The position numbers and the translations under genes were made by a program. A stretch of DNA of 64,000 nucleotides from Neckera pumila. Taxonomy: Eukaryota; Streptophyta; Bryopsida; Hypnales; Neckeraceae. Below, in pieces: positions 35,815-48,076 of this stretch (positions within the stretch are counted from its first letter, which is position 1; each line of letters begins with the position of its first letter). The notes under the pieces were generated by a model. The model was given only the letters and a program-made list of their open reading frames with translations. It did no database searches and was not told the DNA's origin. The stretch lies in assembly GCA_963969595.1 (NCBI GenBank), contig OZ018412.1:2606501-2670500 (forward strand), in the 5' to 3' direction.

Positions 35815-36729
35815 CCCCTAAAGGACCAAGGCCTTTTTTCTGCCAAAAAAATCTCAAAACTGCCATTTCTAGAGCAAAGAGTAAAAAAATGTGAAGAATG
35901 TTTTTTTTGCACATCTAACCGTAGGATCTTATACCTAACTAGTATGAGAATGTGTGGAAAAAATTTCAGAATTTTTGACCGCACAGATTGCAAGATATCT
36001 GCGTTTAAAGTAGAAAAAACAAGATTTTCAGCACATTGCGGGACCAGATTCTTTGACTTTAACATTTTTAACTTAAAATTTTTTGCACTACAGCGTTTTG
36101 AGGTTTAAATCTTTATAGCGGAGAATTGAATTGAGAGTCTAGGAAAAAAAAAAAATCAAAAAAACTTAATTATCATTCTTTAAAAAATTGTTAAGTAGAA
36201 GTAGGTACGAGATAGAAGGAAAATCTAAAATATTCATATACTTTTGATGGAATTAAAATGCACTAATCCCAATGGTGAGATTGTTCTAGCAAGCAAACTA
36301 AACCATCACAAAAAGAAAGAATTGAAAAATTACAAAAATTGCATTCCAAAATGAATCCTACAAGTTCTTTTTTTCAAGAAGATGCTCTAACTGCCCAATA
36401 AACAAGAATGTCCATAACTTCTTCATAGCAAATCCAATTGAAATGAATCAAAGCTTTGCAGATAGACAAAAATATAAACTATGAGAAAAAAAATATTTAA
36501 GAAAAAAATTCAAAATTTTGCAAATTTTTTTTGCTGCCCTCCCTCCCCACACATTCCAAGAAATGGCATAACTTCTCGCCCAAAGGTCCGATTTCAAATT
36601 TTTTTTTCCACCACATACCTCTCTCAATACCTTCTCAAAAAGTTTCAAAGAATCACGACAAAATTTCAGCCCATAGGTACTTGCCTGAAAAGGCATTTGT
36701 CCCCCGAAGGGACAATGGTCCTTTAGGGG
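35815..36729 (-). mobile_element. Family A element inserted in the older copy
   Basis: It is 915 bp with perfect ends CCCCTAAAGGACC and GGTCCTTTAGGGG and TTAA at 35811-35814 and 36730-36733. The surrounding sequence (ggattcatttt, then ggctagtcgactac) is continuous in the uninterrupted relative at 14140 (gaatttagttttctaaacaagttg). Its internal TTTAAA near 36004 is unoccupied. It is non-coding. Confidence 0.92.
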
Positions 36730-37004
36730 TTAAGGCTAGTCGACTACATAGTTGAAAAGTTTCAGACTACCTGTAATTGTACAATATGTAGAAAAAAAAT
36801 AGAAAGTAGAAAAAAATAGAGAACAATTCAAAATACTAAATTGTTCATAATTTAGTTATGCCAATTCCAATTGTTTCAATGTTGTAATAAACAATCTAAA
36901 TCCTATAATTTTATTTTATTCAAAAAATATTGGAAATCGAGTATAATAAAGGACTTCAAAGTTTATTTTAAAGTAAAAAATCCATAATTGCACTCAAAAA
37001 AATA

Positions 37005-37319
37005 CATTACAAAAAATTTCAGGCCTCAACAAGACTGTGAGTGTATGATTTTCGGCCCCCGTGGGTGCAATTATAGGAAAAATTTAAAAAAATTTAAAAA
37101 AAAAAGAAAAAAAGAAAAAATATAATCTTTTTTTTTTGAAAGAAAATATTAAAAAAATTTAAAAATATGACGTGGTGCTGACGTGGTGTTGACTGCACTG
37201 TCATGGTTGAAATGCGCCCACATCACATTTTGAATTTTGAATTTTTTTTTTTTCCCCGTACTATCACCGCGGAGGCCCAGGCTTAGCAGCCTTGTACAGG
37301 CCTCATATTTTTTGTAATG
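37005..37319. mobile_element. Family B element inserted in a family A copy
   Basis: It begins CATTACAAAAAATTTCAGGC and ends TTTTTTGTAATG (315 bp). The interior has the motif tgacgtggtgctgacgtggt. Joined flanks restore the family A sequence without an obvious duplication. Confidence 0.75.
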
Positions 37320-37416
37320 CTGCTCATAATTTTCATGTCATTGATCAAAATGGAATGATTCAAAGCTATCCATGTATACATAAATCTAAAAAATCAAAAT
37401 CAAATTTTTCTTTTAT

Positions 37417-37575
37417 GGGCAATTTCATTAAAATAGCGCTATTTTTTTTAAATGGCGTAAAAACAGTTCAGAATAGCCGTTCTGAATCTATTCAAAATCA
37501 ATACCTGTCCTAGATGGTGAAAATGGCATACCGTCAAAGTAGCACTTGGAATATCGCCATTTTAATGAAATTGCC
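37417..37575. mobile_element. Family D TIR element inserted in a family A copy
   Basis: The ends GGGCAATTTCATTAAAATAG and the complement of GGCAATTTCATTAAAATGGC pair for about 25 bp. It is 159 bp. It matches the termini at 15049 and 16781. The target duplication is not clear. Confidence 0.7.
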
Positions 37576-37861
37576 TATTTTTTTAAAAAGTAATATTTCT
37601 TGTCTACCTGGATTACCTATTTACAAAAAAATAACATATTAGGCTTTAATTTTTGACTCATATTTTCAAATGTCATGAAAGTTAGTGCACATGTAAAATA
37701 TTCCTTGTCAACACCTTCTGTTAAAATTTTAGCTTAAAATATGCAGATCATCATTTACACTAACCTATCCAAAATAGCTATGTAATCAAAAAATGCAGCC
37801 TAGTCCTCTGGGGGTTAATATCTCTTTATTGAATACCAAACTCCAAATTTGAATATGCAAG

Positions 37862-38192
37862 TATTAGAGAAAATTTTAGTCCCTTGAAAGGCCGTTTGAA
37901 GTTGACATGCCGTGCTATTTCTTGTATGCCCTGTCAACTTCAAAAAGTGCTCTTGGTGAGCAGTCAAAGTATATGACTATTCGCTAGAATAGTTAGATTT
38001 CGTAGATTTTAATTTTATTTATTTCTTAATAAAATTTTTTTTGGAATTGTGGATTCCTGCGCTCCTGCCGCTGCAGTAGCAGCTGGGCAGAAATAATAGA
38101 AAAACAAATTTTTGAGCAAAAAAAAAGTAAATTTCAAGGTACCTTGGAGGGCTATAGAACAGCCCTCCAAAGGCCTGAAATTTTTTTTAATG
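37862..38192. mobile_element. Family B element
   Basis: The left end ATTAGAGAAAATTTTAGTCC and the right end ggcctgaaattttttttaatg are complementary. The interior shares gattcctgcgctcctgccgc and the inverted pair around ttgaagttgaca/tgtcaacttcaa with other family B copies. About 330 bp, non-coding. Confidence 0.7.
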
Positions 38193-39723
38193 GTTGTAAC
38201 TAATCTTTAGAATGAAATGTATTTCACTTTGATTCAAATGTAACTTTCAAAGTTGTATGAACTAATGATCAATCTCCAACCTCTATATCTCCCATCCTAT
38301 AGTTTCAATGTCAATTGATTAAAAATTTGAATCTATAAGGATTAAATACACTAGAATGATGGGATGAATCTATTAATCATTAAATGCACTTATTTTTAAG
38401 AAGTCAACAGAAAAACACAACATGAAATCTAATATTGAACTCAAAGAAAATTATTGTTGTAACAAATTATACCAATACTATACACGCTCCTAAAATGAAA
38501 GAAGACATAACTAATCAGATATCATATGTTCAGGTCATTTTAGGCACAATGATGCCGAAATCATTTAATTTTAGAATTTGAACAGTTCATAGCTTGATAA
38601 CCGTTGATTTGGATTTCTTGACTTTTGGTACTTTGCTTTTTTGAATTTTTCAACACTTTTAATTTAGAATTGATTTTTTCTATTCATGCATAAATGTGTT
38701 TTTTTTTCTAAATTTTCTCTAAAATAATTTTTGGATATTCAGAATTTGCAAAAATTAAAAAATTTCACACTTTCAAGAATAGTTGTAGAATTTTTAAATT
38801 TTAGACACATCCAAATTTTTCCTAATTATACGGTAATCAATGATAGCCACTATTCAGCAATTGACACACATTCGTAAACAATTTGCGGAACTAGCAAGAA
38901 AAGAGGAAAGAAAACATTTTATTGTGACAAGTTATCCTGGGTCAGATAGCTAAGGGCCGATTTACACTTGGCCTGGGGTCGGATGGAAGGCCGGCTGGAT
39001 TTGCCTTCAATCTGGCCCACAATCCGGCCCCAATTCTTCCATCCGGCCCCAACTAATGTAAAGCCCTTGGGCCGGATTTTTAGGGCCGGATTTCCAATTC
39101 ATGTACATACTCTTGGATTTTTTTCAATGCTCAATTAATAAAATATGAAAACACACATGTTTTCCTTTCTCTTCCTTTCTTTCCTATTTCAAAAAGGAAA
39201 AAAACTGTTTTTCCTTTTTTTTCCTTTTTCTTCCTATTTTCTCTATTTAAAAAATAGAAAAGAGAATTTTTTTTATTTTTTTTACGTAATTTAATTTCTT
39301 ATAAATGTAATCAAACGTAATTTAATTTTTTTATAGACTTTTTAAAGATAAGTAGGCAATATCTTGAAAGCCAATTATGAAGTACACATGAACTTTTATT
39401 TACTAAACTTGTTTTATGTGAGCTCAAGAAATATATACCAATTAGATCACAATGTTAACTTAATAACAATCTTACCTCCGTTTCTGCTAAAAATTTCAAA
39501 GTATGATACGCATTAAAAAAATACCACTCCAGAATATGATTTTGCAAAGAATTTATTTAGGAAAAATTTACATGTTGTTTAGATGCTTTTAATTATGGAA
39601 AATAAAGGTGCATCTAAATTGTTGACTATATCATGGAGAAATATTAAGAAGTAATTTAATCAACATAACAAACTATTGTTTGTTGATGTAAATTCACAGT
39701 ATGAATTCAAACTAAACTGCCTG

Positions 39724-40270
39724 CATTAGGAAGAATTGGAGCCCTCAAAGGGGCTGTGAGTGAGGGGAATGAGGGAACAACAACTGATTATTATTATTAT
39801 TTTTTTTCAATTTAAAAAAAAGAAAAAGAAAAAAGATTCCCCTCTAGCAAATGGGAGAGCCTGGACAGCACCCGACACTGGCACTTAACCTTATTTTTTA
39901 ATATTTTAAAAAACATAAAAATAGTTAATTTAAAAAAAAATTAAATTTTTTTTTTTGGAATCTGATGTGGCACCATGGCGACCACATCAGCTTCCTAATT
40001 TGAGAATTAGTTTATTTTAATTATTTTATTATTATTTTAATTATTATTTTAATATTTTATTTTTTATATTATTAATTTTAAATTTTTAAATTTTTAAATT
40101 ATAATATTAATATAATATTAATATTATATTATTATTATTAATTTTTTAATTTTTAAAAAATGAACCCCCTGTTCAAGAACAGAGGCGTTCCCCTCAAAGG
40201 GGCTGCACCTCCCTGAGGAGAACTCCTCAAAGGGAAGCAGCCCCTTTGAGGGTTGCCATTTTTTGTAATG
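39724..40270. mobile_element. Family B element, GC-rich ends, inside the Harbinger-like element
   Basis: It begins CATTAGGAAGAATTGGAGCC and ends ttgccattttttgtaatg. The subterminal ccctcaaaggggctg is matched by cagcccctttgaggg. The interior is almost entirely A and T with long ATT/TTA runs. It is 547 bp, longer than other family B copies. Confidence 0.68.
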
Positions 40271-40383
40271 TTTGTTAATGTGAATTCACAATGTGAGATC
40301 ATATTGTCTACTAATTAATGTGAATTCAACTATGAATTCATACTGTAAATTTATGTGAATTCATATTGTAAAATTTATATTGT

Positions 40384-40773
40384 AAATTCATACTGTGAAT
40401 TCATACTGTGCATTCATACTGTGCATTCATACTGTGAATTCATACTGTGAATTCATACTATGAATTCATACTGTGAATTCATACTGTGAATTCATACTGT
40501 GAATTCATACAGTGAATTCATACAGTGAATTCATACAGTGAATTCATACAGTGAATTCATACAGTGAATTCATACAGTGAATTCATACAGTGAATTCATA
40601 CAGTGAATTCATACAGTGAATTCATACAGTGAATTCATACAGTGAATTCATACAGTGAATTCATACAGTGAATTCATACACTGAATTCATACAGTGAATT
40701 CATACACTGAATTCATACACTGAATTCATACAATGAATTCATACAGCGAATTCATACAGTGAATTCATATTGT
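40384..40773 (+). repeat. 13-bp minisatellite, about 30 copies
   Basis: The unit is gaattcatacagt, so an EcoRI-type hexamer recurs every 13 bases. The first third uses gaattcatactgt, the middle is homogeneous gaattcatacagt, and the last units vary (acact, acaat, acagc). Degenerate units continue upstream to about 40330. This pattern suggests expansion from a short seed inside the transposon. Confidence 0.92.
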
Positions 40774-41257
40774 CAAGTTTATATGAAGTCGTACTGTTCC
40801 AATTTATATGAATTTATGTGAATACTTATTAATCAAACTTTCAAATTTATTTGTGGCAAGTGAGAGGAGGTTCCAATGCACCAAGAACATGGCATTTGGA
40901 TACCATATGGAAAAATTATGAAGGGTCAAAGTTTAAAATAATAACTTTTGTTGATTGACGGTGGAGATGTTCATAATCCAATGGAGGAACCCAATCCGGC
41001 CCTAATCCGGCCCCAATCCAGCCCTAAATGGCAGTTTGAGCCACCCAAAACCTCGTCCCGATTACTCCCTTGGGGCCGGATAGTTTGGCGCCAAAACCAT
41101 GCCACCTAAGGTGACACATAGGATGAGTTGTAGTTCAATCTGACCCCAAGTATAAAGCCCTTGGGCCGGATTTGGAGAAATTGAGTGATCCTATTGGTTC
41201 AAACTTGGAGAGTTCTGGCCGGCCTTCAATCTGGCCCCAAGTATAAACTGGCCCTAA

Positions 41258-41664
41258 GTGAAGCTTGTCCACTTCGATCTCCATCAGATGCAGTGTCAAT
41301 TCATCACACCATCCACAGTATTCCATTCTGACCATTCTTTACAAAATATAAATTTGTTCGCCAAGCAATGCTCATTGAAGAACCTGATGGACTCTGAAAG
41401 CTTCTACACCCAGACCAAAAAGAGCTTTAGGTACACACGAAGATTTGAGTCTTTGGTTCACATGAAGACGCATGATTTCTAAGTTGCATCTCTGATCTCA
41501 TTTTCTGAGATAGGTAGACAAGCAAAGACCTCACAATCTCTCCGGCTTTGCGTCAGTTCTTTTGGATCTCTGGTATGAGATTCTGACCGCTTAATCGCCC
41601 ATTTGGGTAGAAAAGAACATTGAGGTTGGGATGGTAAATTCCGAAGGAAATTCAACGAGACTGA
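41258..41664. other. Spacer downstream of the coiled-coil gene
   Basis: Probably the 3' flank or untranslated region of the minus-strand gene ending at 41665. No other feature was seen. Confidence 0.4.
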
Positions 41665-43860
41665 CTACCTTGAGCCCTGTATCCTCTTCAATTTCGAAAG
41701 GAGCTCTTCTTTCTGAGCGGCGGTCTCGGCTAGGCGCACACTTATCATAAAGAACCGATCCTGTAAATCTACGAGTTCGGCCTCCTGGTCCTTGGTTTGC
41801 TTCCTCAACTTCTGAAGCTCTTTAAGAACTTCTCCTGCATCCCCAAGGTTCAACAGAGCAGCAGATTGCACAGATTTTTGCCGACTAAACGCCTCGTGAA
41901 GCTGAATTTTATACATGTTACTCACTTCCACGGCTTCCGCAAGCTTAGATTCCAAAACAGCAACTTTGGACTCAAGCTGCTCCACAAGGTCCGTTGGCTC
42001 TTCTGTAGCAGGTCTCTTGTCAACCATCTGCGTCTTGATCATGTCCTGAGTGTTGATTTGAAACTGCAACTCCCGTTCGCGAAGTTGAAGTACAGAATTT
42101 TGACGTTGGAGGCGCGTAAGTTCCATCTGCAGCTGAATGCTAGAATCATTTCCTCCTTGGAGGAGCTGCTCGTTTGCAAGCTCCAAGCATTCCATCTTTT
42201 TCAATAATTCACTTTCTCTCTCTTTGTGATTGGAGCTTAAAGTCTCAATCACAGCAGACTTCCTTCTCAACTCTTCTTCCATCGACTTCACTTTCTCGTG
42301 CAAGTCTTGAATTTCCTTGGCTGCACGAATTTCGAACCGTGGAGACATAGGTCCCATGCCCGTGGAAACTCGAGACATTTGACGAGTAAGCCTGATCACC
42401 GTTCCGGTTCTTTCTGGTGTTGGAGGAGTTACGGGTTCAGGTGCTTCCTGAATCTCAGAGGCTGAGTAAAAGAGAAAATTGTGAGTCTCAAGGTAATTAA
42501 AGATCTCAAATTCGATTTTGAGTCTACTGCTGACATGACTGCTGTTTTCAAACTTAGAAAGGTGAAATCAATTTAAGATTCCGCAAATTAAACAAGGGCA
42601 GGGTAAGAGAGATGTATACATCTCAAAAGAGAATCTCAATAGTAAGTAATTACGGAATACAGAGACCGCAGAAGACATTGTTCGAATTAATCAATTATAG
42701 CATCGTCAATAAGCTGCAACAGAGAAATCTATAGAAATTATCGGAAATGAACAGAAAGCTCGCAATCATCTACCAATGTCAAGTATGAATCGAATGCGCG
42801 GAATGAGGAATTGAAGAAGAACCAGAAGTACCATGGGTTTATAAAAGAGCAGGAGCATAATTCACTTGCTCGTTTCACGATCGCCGTTCATGTACTTTCC
42901 GAAAATCAAATATGACGCACAAGTGCAGAATTAAATATTTGTTAAACACTTGCCTCTAGCAAAATTTGAAGTCGGCAACGATAGAGTGGAGGTTGCTGCA
43001 AGCATGGCGAGTTTCTCCTCGCGTTCGTTCCCCTCCACAGCTTTAGCCACTTCTGTTTTAATTTTCAATTCGGCACCTGAGAATACGGGCTGCGAAATAT
43101 CTCCTGGAGCGTCTGTGGTAACCAGAGAATCCCTCTTGATGTTTCCTTCAGACGTTGTTAATTTAGGCTGACCTTCTTGATTTAGACTTTCAGGCTCAAC
43201 TGCATCAAAACCGCTAGTGGTTGGACGCGACACAGATCTTAAGGTTTCCTCTAAACCCGGGATATTCTTTTTGTTGTTACTTTCCACCATTTTTGAGTCA
43301 TTCATAACAGGTTGCGATTCGGTTACTACGACCGCTTTCTTGAACGAACCCTTCCGCTCGCCGTCTTCTTCAAGGCTTATCTCCTCCATCTCCTGGATCT
43401 CACGAGCTATGCTCTCTTCATTAGTAGATGACTGAACAATCAAAACTGAAGCTTCTAGAGCTTCGTCTTTCGAGAGAACGGAATCTTGTTCTCCAGTATC
43501 TTCTTTGACTCCTCCAGCCCGTGTCAGGGTCGCAACTTCGGTGACTTCACTTGCTTGTAGCTTCCCTTCGGAATTGACATCTTTATCTACTTGAGTAATC
43601 GCAGAAGTGGACAATCCAGGATCAACATTGTCAATCCCACTAATATTGTTGACAGTGACGGATTCATTTGAAACTCCACCAGAGTTTTCCTTTAGACTGG
43701 CGATCAAAACTGAATCTGGACTCTCAATGGTCCGGACAAAATCTGCACTCTCCTTCATCGGCCTGTCCAACACAGCAACATCCAGAGCTTCAACTTTATC
43801 CGGTTTACGTATTTGAGTCACGGGGCTATCATCGACCTGCGCAATATTTTCGGCACCCAT
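41665..43860 (-). CDS. Acidic/coiled-coil protein of unknown function (exons 43860-42954, 42461-41665)
   Basis: The two exons (907 + 797 bp) join in frame to give 567 residues. The first ~302 residues start MGAENIAQVDDSPVTQ and are Ser/Thr/Glu/Val-rich with no predicted fold, probably disordered. Exon 2 adds a Pro-rich linker (SEIQEAPEPVTPPTPERTG), a basic patch (VIRLTRQMSRVS), then about 230 residues of heptad-patterned sequence (EIQDLHEKVKSMEEELRRK onward to LLSKLKRIQGSR and TAG). This is a long coiled coil, suggesting a dimeric scaffold. The intron (42953-42462, 492 bp) begins GCAAGT and ends TTTACTCAG. Only the GC donor preserves the frame; the nearby GT donor would create a stop. Upstream, an acceptor TTTTTTGACAG at about 43982 implies a 5' leader intron. 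I do not recognise the family. Confidence 0.8.
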
Positions 43861-43981
43861 TGCGAAACTAACTGCACACCTCGGGTGAACTGATCACACT
43901 TGAACTTGATATCAGGGAATCCAGAATTCGTGCATTTCCACAATATCTTCTGGTACACCTTCGGAGCTAGCGGAGAAGATC

Positions 43982-46001
43982 CTGTCAAAAAAAATTCAAT
44001 ATGTAACATCAAAAAACAGTTTTGTGCTAATAAGATCCACAAGTATCCACAATTTCCTTTACAACCATAACGGCCATCTTATGACCATGAATTTACGTTT
44101 ACTAGACTAAAGACCTCACTCTAACCAATGGTCGGACCCCAATTTCCGGGTACAGCACGAGAACTCCAATCAATTGGTGTAGGCAACTAAGAAACGAATT
44201 AGTGTAGAAGCCAAACTGTGATGTCGCAAGAATACATTCCACATGAGATAGATACAGAAAAAAATTAATACTAAAATCTCGATTTCAAAACTCTTTAGGT
44301 CAAACATACTTTTTGTCCTAAACTGTGACTCGGCTGAGGAACAAGCGAACTGCGCAATTCTCAATTACGGCAGTCTAAAGACCCGTTGCTATCTTCAGAC
44401 ACAAATAATTGAGAGTCAAGAACAATCTCTAGAGAATTTCTTTATTGATAACTATCTCAAGACATCTGCTTCCTTCAAACCACAAACAATAACCATGACA
44501 AAAGAAGCCTTGAAAGATATTAAAGTTGTGAATTAGGAAAGATTGACAAAGATTGAATTCTTCTACTTGACCATAGAACTGGAGCAATGTGGCGATGTAC
44601 GGAAAAACTCCAAAAAGTTCCATGATCAAGGAAGCAGAAACCGACAACAGAGATATCTTGTTCTAATTCTCGAATTCACAAACGCTCAGCACTGTTGATT
44701 GCGCCACCTAAGGCATCACTCACTTCCGACATTTGGTAGAGAAATAAACCAGGAATCGGCAGCAATGCTTATTAAACTGAAATGAAAAGATCGCTCAGGA
44801 ATAAAATTCCCGAGATCACTGATTCCATCTATGAAATCGTCGTGCAGAGATCTATAAAAAATCTCCCAAAGCGACCATGATCAAATATGAAAACAGGAGA
44901 TCGCTTATTCTAATTCTTGAATTTGCAAACGAAAAGAACAGTGCATTGCGTAACAAAGACTTCAGACATGCCGGAAATCGCATAAAGTGCTTTTCAAGCG
45001 CAGACGTAAAATAATTAACACCCGTGGCTCAACTAACCTTGTTTCTAAGAAAATCGCTCATTCAAATCCAGAGGTTATTGACTCCACCAATGCCAATATA
45101 AACGATGCCCTGCGCTACTTGAAATCGTCGCAGGTCACAATCCCCGATCCATAACTCACCACCAGCAAGCGCTCCCCGCATACATCCTCCACGACCGCCG
45201 AAGTCAACACTACGGAACCAAACCAGACAACCTGCTTCCACTTCAACGAATCTCCTTTCTCAGATCCAGAAAATGCTCTTGATCTCACCTACTCCGACTA
45301 CGACAAGCAACTTCCAGGCAAGCGAAATCTCAGTGACGACCTTGTGCAACAGCCAGAGCTCGTAAATGCTGAGGAAGCGCGCAATCAACACGACGTGGTA
45401 GAAAAGCGCAGCAAATTTAAGAAAAGAATCAGAACTAGGTGAGGCAGGGCTCGTGGCACCGGCGCAAGTCGGGGGAAGAGGACGAGTGGGAGTGGGAGTG
45501 GCGCGCAGCCTGGCAAGCCTGGCGCCTTTCGGGCTTTCAGCGATGGTTTGGAATTCACGGTCCGACGGCGGGAGCCTGACGATGAAAAAACGGACAAGAA
45601 AAAACTGAAAATCAAATTAAAAAGCATACGATCCAAGGGTTGTCCGATTCCTCCGCCTCGACCCGGCCAATGCCGCTCCACGTCCGGGGGCATGGGCCAA
45701 ACTTGGGCAAACTGGAGGTGATTACGGAAATTAGCTAAAGTAGCAATGAAATCTTCTTCTTATTTGCTCCCGTCCAGCTACAGGCGGCTGCTGCGGTTAT
45801 TACCAATCTGCTTCTTCACCTCCGTTTTGTTCCCGTATAAGCACCTCGATGCCCGCCATCGCCATCGCCGAAAGGCACCCTGCTTTTGTAATGTCATGTT
45901 GTGCGTTCCTGGTGCGACGGATTGTTCGAATGGCGTCGTCAAGGAGATTCAGCGGAGGCCGTACGATTCGGTGACATCATTTCCAAACTGAACCGTAAAC
46001 C
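43982..46001. other. Likely 5' region of the coiled-coil gene; no confident coding
   Basis: The leader intron and first exon of the minus-strand gene probably lie here. The block 45170-45990 is richer in G and C than the surroundings. It holds a proline-rich minus frame (45385-45693, 102 residues, MPPDVERHWPGRGGG...) and a plus frame (45746-45991, 81 residues). Neither has a recognisable domain, so I leave them uncalled. The composition fits a promoter or leader segment. Confidence 0.35.
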
Positions 46002-46005
46002 TTAA

Positions 46006-46922
46006 TCCCTAAAGGCCCAAAGGCCCCTTGGGGGACACTTAAGATTTCGGGCAGGCTCGTGTGACCTGAAATTTTGGCCTCATTTTTGAAACTTTTTTTG
46101 AAGATAGGGAATCAAATTAGTTTTCTAAAAATATAATTTTCTTTTCAATTTGTGCCCGGGAGCAAAAGTTATGCCACCCGAAGTCAAAAAAACAACTCGA
46201 CGGGCAAAAAAAAAAACTCTAAAATATTGAATTTTTATTTTAAATTTTTTTCTACTCAAAGATCATATTATTTTTATCTTTGAAGCTTCGATTCATTCTA
46301 TTTGGACTCACACTGAGAATGTTAAAGACAATCTTGTTTTGGGGGCAATCTAAGCATCTTCTTCAAAAAACAACTTCTACAATTCATTTTTGAATGCACT
46401 TTTCCAATTTTTCCAATTTTTTTTTTGACAAGGTTAATTTTGTTTGCAAAAACAATCCTACCATTGGAATTATGGTGTTTTAATTCCACCTAAGAGCTAT
46501 TAATGATTTAGTGTTTCATTCAATTTTGACCTACTTCTATTTAACAATTCTTTTATATGTGAAAATCAGATTTTGACATTTTGAAGTTTTTTATTCCAAC
46601 TCTCAACTCAAATGTACAACATAAATTTTTACAACCTAATGGTGTAAAGTGCAAAAAAAATCTACAAATGACCGTCAAAGTCATGTGAAATGGCAAACCT
46701 CAATCCAAAAAAAATTCTTTTTTCAAACTCAAATGCTAATATCTTCCAATCTGTACGGTCAAACTTCATGAAATTTTTACCACATGATTTAAAACAAGTG
46801 AAGTACAGGATCCTACAGTTAGATTTTAAGAAAAAAGTATTTTTTGGTTTCATGAGTGATTGTAGCAGAGATGGCAATTTCCATTGGTTTTGGAGCCAGA
46901 AAATCCCTTGGGCCTTTAGGGG
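46006..46922 (+). mobile_element. Family A element, full length, diverged
   Basis: It starts TCCCTAAAGGCCC and ends GGGCCTTTAGGGG. The flanks are TTAA (46002-46005) and TTAT (46923-46926). It is 917 bp, most like the copy at 3759-4677. It is non-coding. Confidence 0.85.
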
Positions 46923-46926
46923 TTAT

Positions 46927-47500
46927 AAGACATTTCATGTCTGAATTTGGTTAAACTTCATTAGATTTGTATATTAAATACACCTTTTCAAAATTTTGGT
47001 ATTTTTCCATGTTTTAATATATGTCAAAAATTTATTCTCATTTTTTCATAATTAAAAATATCAAATTGAATTTTATACTCCGTATGATTTTTTGAATAAA
47101 TTTCTTTGTAAAAATTGTAGTAAATACAAAAATGCTTTAAAATAGAAATTATAGATTAAGTTCATGGTGTAAATAGTGTCCTCTTTGAGCTCATGAACTA
47201 AGAGGAATTCAGCAAGAAAAAACGGGGGAATAGTGCTGTAATTTGAGCTTTCCAAGATGCTATCATCAAAGTGTCTCAAAAATGAAAGTTTAAGAGTTGA
47301 GTGTAAAACATTTAGAATCAAAGACTATGTAAAAATCTAGGTTTGACTTTCAAAATGCTCAATGGACTTGCAAGGGTCCTTTAAGGGTTAAGTTACTAAA
47401 TGTACAAAGGTACCATATTTTGGTGTTGACTAAATTTTGAAGTTAAATTCATGAAATCTTATTAAAGTACTTTTTATTTTATTTTTATAAGTGAACTAGC
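46927..47500. other. Intergenic; solo family A right end at 47372-47391
   Basis: The string gggtcctttaagggttaa at 47374-47391 matches a family A right terminus plus TTAA, but no body lies beside it. No gene was seen. Confidence 0.4.
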
Positions 47501-48076
47501 AGTTGGCGCTTGCTATGCTACGCATTCATCATTAGAATTTTATTAGAATTTTTATGTATTAGATAAAATGCAGGACAAAAATTTCAATAAATCTTCAAAT
47601 AAAAATTACGAAAAATCTTTGTATAATTTTGTTTATAAGTAAGCATATATTGAAATGTACAATAGAAATTTATTGAATGATGAATGAAATATATGCAAAT
47701 GGTGAATACTATAAAAGATACACATTTATTGTAATGCATTCAAAAGTTGACTCAATTGTTACGAACAATGGCAACCCGAAAACTTGGTGAATTGAAAAGA
47801 AAAACTTGTAAATATCAAAAACTTCATTAATTGTTGTGAAATCCAAAATCGCTTCAATTGAATAAATTTCTGAAATCATTTGGTAGTAGCAATAGAAATT
47901 TGAAATCATAAAAGCTGTAAAACTGATATTACAAAGGTGATTGCAAACTACTTCTCTATTTCTGTAATATAAGATTGTATGAAAATATTATTTTTATGTA
48001 TGCATGATTGAAAATATTTTTACAAAATATCAATATGTGATACAATGAATACGTAGCATAGCAAGCATGAGCCCCT
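47501..48076. mobile_element. TIR element with GCTTGCTATGCTACG ends
   Basis: The left end agttggcgcttgctatgcta continues cgcattcat. The right end is the complement of aggggctcatgcttgctatg, continuing ctacgtattcat. About 576 bp, AT-rich, no ORF. The superfamily and target duplication are not determined. Confidence 0.6.

Larger units (their letters stand above)
35503..37814 (+). mobile_element. Family A element, older copy carrying three insertions
   Basis: It starts CTCCTAAAG and ends CTCTGGGGG with TTAA on both sides (35499-35502 and 37815-37818). It is the same sub-type as 13849-14767. The span is 2312 bp. Removing the family A insertion with one TTAA (919), a family B element (315) and a family D element (159) leaves 919 bp, equal to the intact relative. 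It is non-coding. Confidence 0.85.
38954..41254. mobile_element. Harbinger-like non-autonomous element with TAA flanks
   Basis: The left end GGGCCGATTTACACTTGG and the right end, the complement of GGGCCAGTTTATACTTGG, continue into longer complementary subterminal blocks rich in the ggccgga motif (38954-39105 and 40985-41254). TAA lies immediately outside each end (38951-38953 and 41255-41257). TAA duplications and GGGCC-TTT starts are typical of PIF/Harbinger. No transposase is present. A family B element and a 13-bp tandem array occupy the interior. Its ends differ from those of the 5780-10941 element, so it is a separate lineage. Confidence 0.78.

Noticed and set aside
45385..45693. 102-residue proline-rich minus-strand frame
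   Set aside because: GC-rich leader-like DNA gives long frames by chance; no domain, no splice support, and it lies in the presumed 5' region of the coiled-coil gene.
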